Below are positions 24,928-32,443 of a stretch of 62,222 nt of DNA, piece after piece. The notes below the pieces were generated by a model. It made no database searches and was not told where the DNA came from. It was given only the letters and a program-made list of their open reading frames with translations. The position numbers were made by a program, and so were the translations under genes. Every line of letters starts with the position of its first letter. The first letter of the stretch is position 1. Origin of the DNA: Paucimonas sp. (GTDB lineage Bacteria; Pseudomonadota; Gammaproteobacteria; Pseudomonadales; Pseudomonadaceae); assembly GCA_031253995.1 (NCBI GenBank), contig JAIRVG010000039.1, positions 1 through 62,222 on the forward strand, read 5' to 3'.

Positions 24928-25551
24928 ATGCTCGCCACCCTCACTGCCTTCCTCATCACCTCCTTCGCCCGCCTGGTCACCGGCGCCCGCGCCCTGTGGC
25001 TGGGCTGCAGCCCGCTGCCGATCCAGCGCCTGTACTACGCCAACCACAGCAGCCACGGCGATTTCGTGCTGATCTGGGCCTCGCTGCCGGACACCCTGCG
25101 CCGGCGCACTCGCCCGGTGGCCGGGGCCGACTACTGGCTCAAGCCAGGTATGCGCAGCTTCCTGATCCAGAAGGTGTTCAACGGCGTGCTGCTGGACCGC
25201 CAGCGCAGCGAGCCGCAGGCCGATCCGCTGCAACCGGTGAAGGACGCCCTGGCTGCGGGCGACTCGCTGATCTTCTTCCCCGAAGGCACGCGCAACCTCG
25301 GCGACGAGCCGCTGCTGCCGTTCAAGAGCGGCCTGTTCCACCTCGCCGCCTCGCGTCCGCAGATCGAGGTGGTGCCGGTGTGGATCGCCAACCTCAACCG
25401 GGTCATGCCCAAGGGCCGCACCCTGCCCCTGCCGCTGCTGTGCACCCTGAGCTTCGGCGAGCCACTGCACCTGCAGGCCGACGAGAGCAAGCAGGCCTTC
25501 ATCGACCGCGCGACCCAGGCCCTGCTGGCCCTGGCCCCGAAGGAGTCCTGA
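24928..25551 (+). CDS. 1-acyl-glycerol-3-phosphate acyltransferase (PlsC) family protein
   Basis: A 207-residue acyltransferase of the PlsC fold, which transfers a fatty acyl chain to a lyso-lipid or related acceptor at the membrane. The catalytic HX4D motif is 'NHSSHGD' (H40, D45), and motif III is 'FFPEGTRN' (E119, R122). 'FKSGLFHLA' and 'VVPVWI' follow as in other PlsC proteins. It is shorter than housekeeping PlsC, and the N-terminal hydrophobic segment is brief. AAGGA precedes the ATG. The gene is followed after one base by the cytidylyltransferase gene, so acylation and CDP activation are expected to be linked. Confidence 0.9.
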   Translation: MLATLTAFLITSFARLVTGARALWLGCSPLPIQRLYYANHSSHGDFVLIWASLPDTLRRRTRPVAGADYWLKPGMRSFLIQKVFNGVLLDRQRSEPQADPLQPVKDALAAGDSLIFFPEGTRNLGDEPLLPFKSGLFHLAASRPQIEVVPVWIANLNRVMPKGRTLPLPLLCTLSFGEPLHLQADESKQAFIDRATQALLALAPKES

Positions 25552-25552
25552 G

Positions 25553-26485
25553 ATGGAACAGAGCACCTGGCCCCTGTTCGCCGGCATCGGCGCCCTGCTG
25601 CTGCTCGCCAGCATCGTCGGACGAGCACTGAAATGGCGTGCAGGCGAAGGCCCGCACGCGGTCATCGACAACCTCAACGCCCGCATCGATGCCTGGTGGG
25701 TGATGGTCCTGGTCATCGGCCTGGCCTTCATCTTCGGCAAGACCGGGGTGATCGTGCTGTTCTACCTGGTGTCGTTCTACGCCCTGCGCGAGTTCATCAC
25801 CCTCACCCCGACCCGGCGCGGCGACTACCCGGCACTGGTCCTGGCCTTCTACGTGGCGCTGCCAGTGCAGTACCTGCTGATCGGCTTCGACTGGTACGGG
25901 CTGTTCAGCATCTTCATCCCGGTGTACCTGTTCCTGCTCCTGCCGATCCTCGCCAGCTTCGGCGGCGATACCACGCGCTTCCTCGAAAGGGCGTCGAAGG
26001 TGCAGTGGGGGCTGATGATCGCGGTGTACTGCCTGTCCTCGGTGCCGGCGCTGATGACCCTGGACATCCCCGGCTACGAGGGGCGCAACCTGCTGCTGAT
26101 CGCCTGGCTGATCCTCGTGGTGCAGATCAGCGACGTGTTGCAGTACGTCTGCGGCAAGCTGTTCGGCAAGCGCAAGGTGGCGCCGTCGCTGTCACCGTCC
26201 AAGACCCTCGAAGGCCTGGTGGGCGGCGTGGCCCTGGCCACCCTGGTGGGGGCCGCGCTGTACTGGATCACCCCGTTCAACCCGTGGCAGGCGGCGTTGA
26301 TGGCGCTGGTGGTGAACGTGATGGGCTTCTTCGGCGGGCTGGTGATGTCGGCGATCAAGCGCGACCGCGGGGTGAAGGACTGGGGGCACATGATCGAGGG
26401 CCATGGCGGCATGCTCGACCGCATGGACTCGGTGTGCTTCGCGGCGCCCATCTTCTTTCACTTCGTCCGCTACTGGTGGGCGTGA
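25553..26485 (+). CDS. Phosphatidate cytidylyltransferase (CdsA/YnbB-like)
   Basis: A 310-residue polytopic inner-membrane enzyme that makes CDP-diacylglycerol from phosphatidate and CTP. The C-terminal CdsA signature is clear: 'SAIKRDRGVKDWGHMIEGHG' followed by 'GMLDRMDSV'. The segment 'ISDVLQYVCGKLFGKRKVAP' with 'SPSKTLEGLVGG' is also conserved. About eight transmembrane helices are visible. It is the last gene of the ynb-like operon and would supply the CDP-activated lipid used by the first gene product. The housekeeping cdsA normally lies near dxr/bamA, so this is an accessory copy. Confidence 0.93.
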   Translation: MEQSTWPLFAGIGALLLLASIVGRALKWRAGEGPHAVIDNLNARIDAWWVMVLVIGLAFIFGKTGVIVLFYLVSFYALREFITLTPTRRGDYPALVLAFYVALPVQYLLIGFDWYGLFSIFIPVYLFLLLPILASFGGDTTRFLERASKVQWGLMIAVYCLSSVPALMTLDIPGYEGRNLLLIAWLILVVQISDVLQYVCGKLFGKRKVAPSLSPSKTLEGLVGGVALATLVGAALYWITPFNPWQAALMALVVNVMGFFGGLVMSAIKRDRGVKDWGHMIEGHGGMLDRMDSVCFAAPIFFHFVRYWWA

Positions 26486-26699
26486 ACGGGCGTGCATGGC
26501 AAGCTCGATCAAGTAGCTGGCAGGGGAAGGCAAGCAGCGTCATCGGCAAGCGTGTCCAATGGGCAGTCAGCATTTCCCGGGTCGGGAGGTGCCAGGCCTG
26601 ACCCACAAGAGCCGACACGGCCGGTATCGCCTGCGTGCCAACACCCCCATAATCGTCGCGCCCCGACCGTAGAGGGCGTCTGCCACCAGGAGTACCGTC

Positions 26700-27620
26700 A
26701 TGGGCAAACTTGCTCTGGCTGCCAAGATCACCCACGTTCCTTCCATGTACCTGTCCGAACTGCCCGGCCCGCGCCAGGGCTATCGCCAGGCCGCGATCGA
26801 CGGCCACAAGGAAATTTCCCGGCGCTGTCGCGAGCTGGGCGTCGATACCCTGGTGGTGTTCGACACCCACTGGCTGGTCAACGCCAACTACCACATCAAC
26901 TGCAACCCGCACTTCAAGGGCACCTACACCAGCAACGAGCTGCCGCACTTCATCGCCAACATGGACTACGAAGTGCCGGGCAACGCCGAGCTGGGCAAGC
27001 TGATGGCCGCCGAAGCCAACCGCTATGGGGTCGAGACCATGGCCCACGACGCCACCAGCCTGGGTCCTGAGTACGGCACCCTGGTGCCGATGCGCTACAT
27101 GAACGAAGACCAGCATTTCAAGGTGGTCTCGGTCTCGGCGCTGTGCACCTCGCACTTCCTCAACGACAGCGCGCGCCTGGGCTGGGCCCTGCGCAAGGCG
27201 GTGGAAGACCACTACGACGGCACCGTGGCCTTCCTCGCCAGCGGCTCGCTGTCGCACCGCTTCGCCCAGAACGGCCAGGCGCCGCAGTTCGCCGACAAGG
27301 TCTGGAGCCCGTTCCTGGAAACCCTGGACCACCGTGTGGTGCAGATGTGGGAGAACGGCGAGTGGGACGATTTCTGCACCATGCTGCCGGAGTACGCGGT
27401 GAAGGGGCATGGCGAAGGCTTCATGCATGACACCGCGATGCTGCTGGGCGCGCTGGGCTGGTCGAAGTACGACGGCAAGGCCGAGGTGGTGACGCCGTAC
27501 TTCGGTTCGTCGGCGACGGGGCAGATCAATGCGATCTTCCCGGTGACGCCGCAGGATGGATCGGCGATTCCGGAAGCCCAGGCTTCGGCGGGGCAATTGG
27601 CGGCGGTCGGCCGGCTGTAA
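26700..27620 (+). CDS. hpaD: 3,4-dihydroxyphenylacetate 2,3-dioxygenase (class III extradiol)
   Basis: A 306-residue LigB-type non-haem iron dioxygenase that cleaves homoprotocatechuate. It begins 'MGKLALAAKITHVPSMYLSE' with 'GPRQGYRQAAIDGHKEI' and 'VVFDTHWLVNANYHIN', characteristic of HpaD/HpcB, and 'SGSLSHRFAQNG' and 'YAVKGHGEGFMHDTAML' further on. The 214-base upstream gap shows no palindrome or operon partner, and no hpaE, hpaF or hpaG genes are adjacent. It therefore appears as a solitary gene; the rest of the pathway would have to be elsewhere, or it may have another catechol substrate. Transcription probably ends near the REP-like hairpin at 27633. Confidence 0.88.
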   Translation: MGKLALAAKITHVPSMYLSELPGPRQGYRQAAIDGHKEISRRCRELGVDTLVVFDTHWLVNANYHINCNPHFKGTYTSNELPHFIANMDYEVPGNAELGKLMAAEANRYGVETMAHDATSLGPEYGTLVPMRYMNEDQHFKVVSVSALCTSHFLNDSARLGWALRKAVEDHYDGTVAFLASGSLSHRFAQNGQAPQFADKVWSPFLETLDHRVVQMWENGEWDDFCTMLPEYAVKGHGEGFMHDTAMLLGALGWSKYDGKAEVVTPYFGSSATGQINAIFPVTPQDGSAIPEAQASAGQLAAVGRL

Positions 27621-27632
27621 GCTCATTCTCCC

Positions 27633-27672
27633 GGCCAGCCCACCTTCTCGCGGCTGGCCACCCGCTCCCACA
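27633..27672. repeat. REP-like hairpin after hpaD
   Basis: GGCCAGCC (27633-27640) and GGCTGGCC (27652-27659) pair perfectly, followed by ACCCGCTCCCACA, the core shared with the elements at 1893 and 51350. It sits just after the hpaD stop and may also serve as its transcription end. Confidence 0.65.
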
Positions 27673-27844
27673 GAGCCTGTGTAACCCACTCCTTCTTCCC
27701 CCCTCCCCCCTGGCAGCCCCGATCAAATCCGACAGCAGGCTGAGTCAAGAACCTACCGCTCGTTAGGCATTTAATGCAAAGTGTAACAAATGCTCCCGGT
27801 CGCCCTTGCCGCCTCAGCCAACTCCAATTATTCAGGCCGCCACC

Positions 27845-29143
27845 ATGATCAACGTCGAAACCCCCACCTATTACTCCGCCACCAAGAAGTACAACCTCGC
27901 CTTCCCCACCCTGGAAAACGATATCGAAGCCGATGTCGTGGTGATCGGCGGCGGTTTCTCGGGGATCAACACCGCCCTGGAACTGGCCGAGAAAGGCATC
28001 ACCAATATCGTGGTGCTGGAAGCGCGCTACCTCGGCTTCGGCGGTACCGGGCGCAACGGCGGGCAGATCATGGCCGGCATCGGCCACGACCTGGAGAAGA
28101 TCAAGGGCAGCGTCGGCGAAAAGGGCCTGCAGCAGATCTTCGAGATCGCCGAGATGGGCGCCGGGATCATCAAGGAGCGCATCGCCAAGTACGCCATCGA
28201 CGCAGACTTCTGCCACGGCTACGGCTACATGGGTTTCAACGCCCGCCAGGAAAAGACCCTGCGCACCTGGGAAAAGGAATTCAGGAAGGTCAACAGCAAG
28301 GACGAGATCCGCTTCCTCGGCGGTTCCGAGGTCAAGCAGATCATCGGCTCCGACGCCTACAGCAGCGCCCTGCTGCACATGGGCGGCGGCCACGTGCATT
28401 CGCTGAACCTGCTGCTCGGCGAAGCCCAGGCCCTGGTCGGCCATGGCGCGCGCATCTTCGAGCACAGCGCCGCCCTGGAGGTGAGCTACGGCGACACCAT
28501 CACCGTGCGCACCGGCCGCGGCTCGGTGAAGGCCAGCAAGCTGCTGTGGGCCTGCGACAGCTTCCTCAACAAGCTGGAACCGGAACTGCACAGCCGCACC
28601 ATCAACACCTTCGCCTTCCAGTTGATGACCGAGCCGCTGCCGGAAGAGCTGATCCAGCGCATCAGCCCGATCCGCGGCGCCTACAGCGATATCCGCCCGG
28701 TCATCGACTACTACCGGGTGACCAACGAGAACCGCCTGCTGTTCGGCGCCGCCACACCCTTCGTCGAGCACATCCCCAACGACCTCAAGGCCTGGAACCG
28801 TGCGCTGATGCTGAAGATCTTCCCGTACCTGAAGGACGTGAAGATCGACCTGGCCTGGGGCGGCCCGATGGCCACCAGCGCCAACCTGTTCCCGCAGATC
28901 GGCACCCTGAGCGGACGGCGCAATGCGTTCTACGTGCAGGGCTATTCCGGCTTCGGCGTGACCCCGAGCCACATCATCTGCAAGATCCTCGCCGAGGGCA
29001 TGGCCGAAGGCTCCAGCCGCTACGAGCTGATCAGCTCGGTGAAGCACGCGAAGATCATCGGCAAGGACAACTTCCGCCCGGCGATCCTCACGGCGGCCAA
29101 GACCCTGCACCAGCTCTCGGGATTCTTCAACGGCCGGCGCTGA
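27845..29143 (+). CDS. FAD-dependent amine oxidoreductase (PuuB/OrdL-like, DAO family)
   Basis: A 432-residue flavoprotein of the D-amino-acid oxidase fold. The dinucleotide-binding motif is 'DVVVIGGGFSGINTALELAE' (about residues 42-61), and the family segment 'YLGFGGTGRNGGQIMAGIGH' follows, as in gamma-glutamylputrescine oxidase and OrdL. C-terminal 'AWGGPMATSANLFPQIG' and 'GYSGFGVTPSHIICKI' complete the FAD site. The ATG at 27845 ('MINVETPTYYSATKKYN') is chosen over an upstream in-frame TTG. GCATTTAATGC at 27767-27777 is a possible operator upstream. The amine substrate is not clear; the gene stands alone and converges on fecR. Confidence 0.9.
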   Translation: MINVETPTYYSATKKYNLAFPTLENDIEADVVVIGGGFSGINTALELAEKGITNIVVLEARYLGFGGTGRNGGQIMAGIGHDLEKIKGSVGEKGLQQIFEIAEMGAGIIKERIAKYAIDADFCHGYGYMGFNARQEKTLRTWEKEFRKVNSKDEIRFLGGSEVKQIIGSDAYSSALLHMGGGHVHSLNLLLGEAQALVGHGARIFEHSAALEVSYGDTITVRTGRGSVKASKLLWACDSFLNKLEPELHSRTINTFAFQLMTEPLPEELIQRISPIRGAYSDIRPVIDYYRVTNENRLLFGAATPFVEHIPNDLKAWNRALMLKIFPYLKDVKIDLAWGGPMATSANLFPQIGTLSGRRNAFYVQGYSGFGVTPSHIICKILAEGMAEGSSRYELISSVKHAKIIGKDNFRPAILTAAKTLHQLSGFFNGRR

Positions 29144-29147
29144 TGCG

Positions 29148-30095
29148 CTAGACGGCACGGATCAGCAGCAGCCAGTCCGTCACCTGCACCACCCGGATCG
29201 GCAGGCTCTGCTGGAGGATCTCCAGGGTCTGCCGGCTGTCGTCGAGGGGAAAGCGGCCGCTGACCCGCAGGCCGGCGATCCCGGGTTCCACCCGCACCCA
29301 ACCCTTGCGATAGCCGCGCAAGGCCTCGACCAGATTGCCCAGGGGTTCGTTGTGCGCCACCAGCCAGCCTTGCAGCCAGGCGGTTTCCATGGCGCCCATG
29401 GCGGTCTGTTCGAACACCCCGCCAGGGCTGAACCAGGTCACTCGCCCGGCCGGCAGCGCCTGCCCGGTGGCGGCGGCCGGCAACAGGCGCACGCCGTCGC
29501 GCAGGGTCACCACCCGCGAACGCCCCGGCAGCTCGCGCAAGGTCAATTGCCCGCCGTCGCTGAGCAAGGTGCCGGAGGCGGTGTGGATCGACAGCGGCCG
29601 CCGGACCAGAGGCGCAACCTCGATCAGCATTTCCCCCTCGTGCAAGCGCAAGCGTCGCTGTTCGCCGTCGAACCAGAGCGACACCCGGCTGCGCGCATTG
29701 AGCTGCAACTGGCTGCCGTCGCTCAGCCGCCAGCTGCCGCGTTCGGCAGTGCTGGTGCGGTATTCGAGGCCATCGCCCATGCCCTCGCCGCTCAGCCAGC
29801 CGGCACCGCCCACCAGCAGGCCGATCCCCAAGGCGGTGCGCAGGAAAGCGCGGCGGCCATCGGGCTGCTCAAGGCTGCGCAACAGCGGCTGGCTGGCCCG
29901 GCCGCGCCAGGGCGACTGCTGGAACTGCGCCAGCCCCGCCAGCAGGCGCTGGTACACCTGGCGATGATGGGTGGAACGGTTGCGCCAACGTTCCAGCTCG
30001 GCCTGCTGCACGGCATCGAAATCACCGGATTGCAGGCGCACCATCCAGTCGATGGCCTCCTCCGCCACCGGGTCGTCGAGCCGCTGCTCCTTCAT
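29148..30095 (-). CDS. FecR-family anti-sigma regulator
   Basis: A 315-residue cell-surface-signalling regulator. The cytosolic N-terminus (about 1-85) has 'EEAIDWMVRLQSGDFDAVQQ' and 'FQQSPWRGRASQPLL'. A twin-arginine motif 'DGRRAFLRTALGIGLLVGGA' precedes the single membrane helix; FecR-type proteins are known to use the Tat route. The periplasmic part carries the FecR domain ('TAERGSWRLSDGSQLQLNAR', 'GEMLIEV') and a C-terminal STN-like contact region. Its ATG overlaps the sigma gene stop by four bases. No receptor follows it; the STN-containing TonB receptor at 35668 is the closest candidate partner. Confidence 0.93.
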   Translation of the reverse strand: MKEQRLDDPVAEEAIDWMVRLQSGDFDAVQQAELERWRNRSTHHRQVYQRLLAGLAQFQQSPWRGRASQPLLRSLEQPDGRRAFLRTALGIGLLVGGAGWLSGEGMGDGLEYRTSTAERGSWRLSDGSQLQLNARSRVSLWFDGEQRRLRLHEGEMLIEVAPLVRRPLSIHTASGTLLSDGGQLTLRELPGRSRVVTLRDGVRLLPAAATGQALPAGRVTWFSPGGVFEQTAMGAMETAWLQGWLVAHNEPLGNLVEALRGYRKGWVRVEPGIAGLRVSGRFPLDDSRQTLEILQQSLPIRVVQVTDWLLLIRAV

Positions 30096-30601
30096 GCTTC
30101 CAGTCCTCGATAACAGCAGCGCAGCGCCTGCGCCATCAGTTGATGGATACGCCCAAGGGACAATCCCAGGCGCTGCTGGATCTGCACGTAGGTCAAGCCT
30201 TCCAGCTGGCTCAGCACGAACACCGTGCGGGCCTGACTGGACAGGCCGTCGAGCTGGCGATCGATGGCCACCAGGCTCTCCACCAGCATCAGTTGCTCAT
30301 GGGGCGATGGCTGCAACTCCTCGGGCACCAGGGCCAGGGCTTGCAGATAGGCCTTTTCCAGGTCGCGGCGGCGCCAGGTCTCGTACATCAGGCGCTGCGC
30401 GATGGTGGTCAGCAGGGCCCTGGGCTCGCGGATGGCGCCGGGGTCGGGGAGCATCCACAGGCGCAGGAAGGTCTCCGCAGCGATGTCCTCGGCGCTGTGG
30501 TTGCAGCCGGTGCGAAACGCCAGGCGGCCACGCAGCCACAGGTAGTGCTGCTGGAAGAGACGGGTAACGGTCTGCTGCTTGGGCAGGTTGTTCGTGTCCA
30601 T
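30092..30601 (-). CDS. ECF sigma factor, FecI type
   Basis: A 169-residue extracytoplasmic-function sigma factor. Region 2 is 'LFQQHYLWLRGRLAFRTGCN', then 'SAEDIAAETFLRLWML' (residues about 10-55); region 4 is 'LDGLSSQARTVFVLSQLEGL', then 'TYVQIQQRLGLSLGRIHQLM'. The start 'MDTNNLPKQQ' at 30601 gives the usual length; the longer frame reaching 30814 runs through a non-coding region. It is co-transcribed with the anti-sigma gene. The target promoter is unknown; the TonB-receptor operon at 35668 is the obvious nearby candidate. Confidence 0.93.
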   Translation of the reverse strand: MDTNNLPKQQTVTRLFQQHYLWLRGRLAFRTGCNHSAEDIAAETFLRLWMLPDPGAIREPRALLTTIAQRLMYETWRRRDLEKAYLQALALVPEELQPSPHEQLMLVESLVAIDRQLDGLSSQARTVFVLSQLEGLTYVQIQQRLGLSLGRIHQLMAQALRCCYRGLEA

Positions 30602-30778
30602 GGGTCTGACAATCTTCTGCGGGACTGAGCACGCCATCGGACAAGAAGGTGGTGGCCGGTCATGTGATCGGTTGACTGCTTCCCTGGCAGTTGGCTGGAG
30701 TGTGCCCCAGGGAATCGAAGCTGAAAAAGAATAAAAAATGTTACAAATAGACCTGTCCAGCATATGCATTTTCACCCG

Positions 30779-30880
30779 ACGAGACCCATCCGCCAGCAAA
30801 GCCGGCTCCGCCAAGAATGGTCGCCAGCCAGCTCGCCAGACGCTCTGTCAGAGCCGGCTTTGCTGGCGGATGGGCCTCGT
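30779..30880. repeat. 30-bp inverted repeat (REPIN-like) downstream of the exporter gene
   Basis: The arms 30779-30808 and 30851-30880 are inverted copies over 30 bases with one mismatch, separated by 42 bases. Each arm contains CCGCCAGCAAAGCCGGCTC or its complement. It lies in the 291-base gap between the DHA2 exporter stop and the sigma gene. A pair of REP units in inverted orientation (REPIN) or a long terminator stem both fit. No RAYT transposase gene is in the window. Confidence 0.7.
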
Positions 30881-30892
30881 GCCGGCCTGCCG

Positions 30893-32428
30893 CTACTGCA
30901 CGGCCAGGGCTCCGCGCTCCTGCTCGCGCAGCGGCCGCACCAGCCAGCTGATCACCAGGGTCAGCAGCAGGATCACCGCCGCCAGGAACCACAGCACGCC
31001 GTGGAAGGCACCGTCGTAGCCGCCGCGCAGCAGTTCGCCCAGCGACTGCGCCTCGGCTACGCCCTGCAAGATGCTGTCGAGGTTGCCGGCCGCCACGCTG
31101 TCGAGCCAGTGACGCACGCTCGCGGGGTCCGTGTTGAAGGCCGCCAGCCCGAAGCGCAGGCGGCCGTCGAGCAGGGTCGCCAGCAGCGAGCCGTACACCG
31201 CCACGGCGATTGCCTCGCTGCCGAGGCGGAAGGTGTTGAGCAGGCCGGCGGCCATGCCGGCTTTCTGCTCGGGCACGGTGCGCAACGCCAGGCCGTCCAC
31301 CAGGCCGGCCGACAGGCCCATGCCCGCCCCCACCAGCAACAGCGGCACCGCCAGTTGCCACAGCGTGGCGTGTATCTGGGCCACCAGGGCCAGACTCACC
31401 ACGCCAACGAGCAAGGCCAGCAGGCTGGCCTTGAGAATGCCCACCGCCGACACCCCGCGGGCCGCCCACTTGCCGGCCAGGATCGGGCAGAACAGCATCG
31501 GCACGGTCAGCAGCAACATGGCCAGGCCGGCCTGGGTCGGGCTCAGGCGCAGCACGCCGAACAGGTAGCTGGGCAGGTAGGTGAGCAAGGTGACGAAGCC
31601 GAACGACGCCGCCACGGTCACCAGCGCCAGGCCCACGAACGGGCCGCTGGCGAGCAGCGACAGGTCGAGCATCGGTTGCCGGTGACGGCGCTCCTGCCAG
31701 GTGAACGCCGCCAGCAACACCACCGCCAACGCCACCAGGCCGAGCACGCCGGGGCTCGACCAGCCCCACTGCGAGCCCTGGACGATGGCGATCATCAGCG
31801 CCAGCAAGGCCAGGACGAACAACGCGGTGCCGCCCAGGTCGAAACGCGCCTGGTGTTCGGCGAGCTGCCCGTCACGGCTGATCAGCGGCGTGCCGAGCAG
31901 CACCAGGACCAGGGTCAGGGTGTGCGCCCAGAAGATCGCCCGCCAGCCGACGCTCTCGATCAGCAGCCCGGACAGGGTCGGGCCGAGACTGACGCCCAGG
32001 CCGGCGACCGTGCCGAACAGGGCGAAGGCCCTCAGCCGCGCGGCGCCGTCGAAATGGGTGGAAAGGATGGCGATGCCGCAGGAGAAGATCGCCGCCGCCC
32101 CGATCCCCGCCAGCGCCCGACCGAAGTCCAGGACCCAGGCCTCGCTGGCCAGGGCCGAGACGACCGAGGCCAGCACGTACAGCACGGCGCCGACCACGAA
32201 GCAGCGCTTGCGCCCCAGGCGGTCGGCCAGCGCGCCCCAGGCCAGGGTGAAGCAGGCAAAGGCCAGGTTGAAGGCATTGACCACCCACTGCAGGTGGGTC
32301 AGCGAGGCCTGGATATCGCTGCCGATGGCCGGCAGCGCCAGCGCCGTGCCGGAGATGGAACTGGGCACGACGAAGATCGCCAGGAGGATGGTGCCCAGCA
32401 GGGCGTTGTCGGAAAGCTTGGTTGTCAT
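30893..32428 (-). CDS. MFS exporter, DHA2 family (14 transmembrane helices)
   Basis: A 511-residue drug:H+ antiporter-2 family protein. It begins 'MTTKLSDNALLGTILLAIFV', has the motif A loop 'WGALADRLGRKRCFVVGAVL', motif C-like 'GLGVSLGPTLSGLLIESVGW', and enough hydrophobic segments for 14 helices. Family members export antibiotics and other small molecules. It starts 15 bases after the P450 stop on the same strand, making it the last gene of the AfsA-HAD-P450 cassette, so export of the cassette product or self-protection is the likely role. That link is inferred from position only. Confidence 0.9.
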   Translation of the reverse strand: MTTKLSDNALLGTILLAIFVVPSSISGTALALPAIGSDIQASLTHLQWVVNAFNLAFACFTLAWGALADRLGRKRCFVVGAVLYVLASVVSALASEAWVLDFGRALAGIGAAAIFSCGIAILSTHFDGAARLRAFALFGTVAGLGVSLGPTLSGLLIESVGWRAIFWAHTLTLVLVLLGTPLISRDGQLAEHQARFDLGGTALFVLALLALMIAIVQGSQWGWSSPGVLGLVALAVVLLAAFTWQERRHRQPMLDLSLLASGPFVGLALVTVAASFGFVTLLTYLPSYLFGVLRLSPTQAGLAMLLLTVPMLFCPILAGKWAARGVSAVGILKASLLALLVGVVSLALVAQIHATLWQLAVPLLLVGAGMGLSAGLVDGLALRTVPEQKAGMAAGLLNTFRLGSEAIAVAVYGSLLATLLDGRLRFGLAAFNTDPASVRHWLDSVAAGNLDSILQGVAEAQSLGELLRGGYDGAFHGVLWFLAAVILLLTLVISWLVRPLREQERGALAVQ

Positions 32429-32443
32429 GGGTTCGTCCTTGGT

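Noticed and set aside
30779..30880. Insertion-sequence ends
   Set aside because: The spacer is only 42 bases with no transposase and no target duplication seen, so a REP pair or a terminator fits better.
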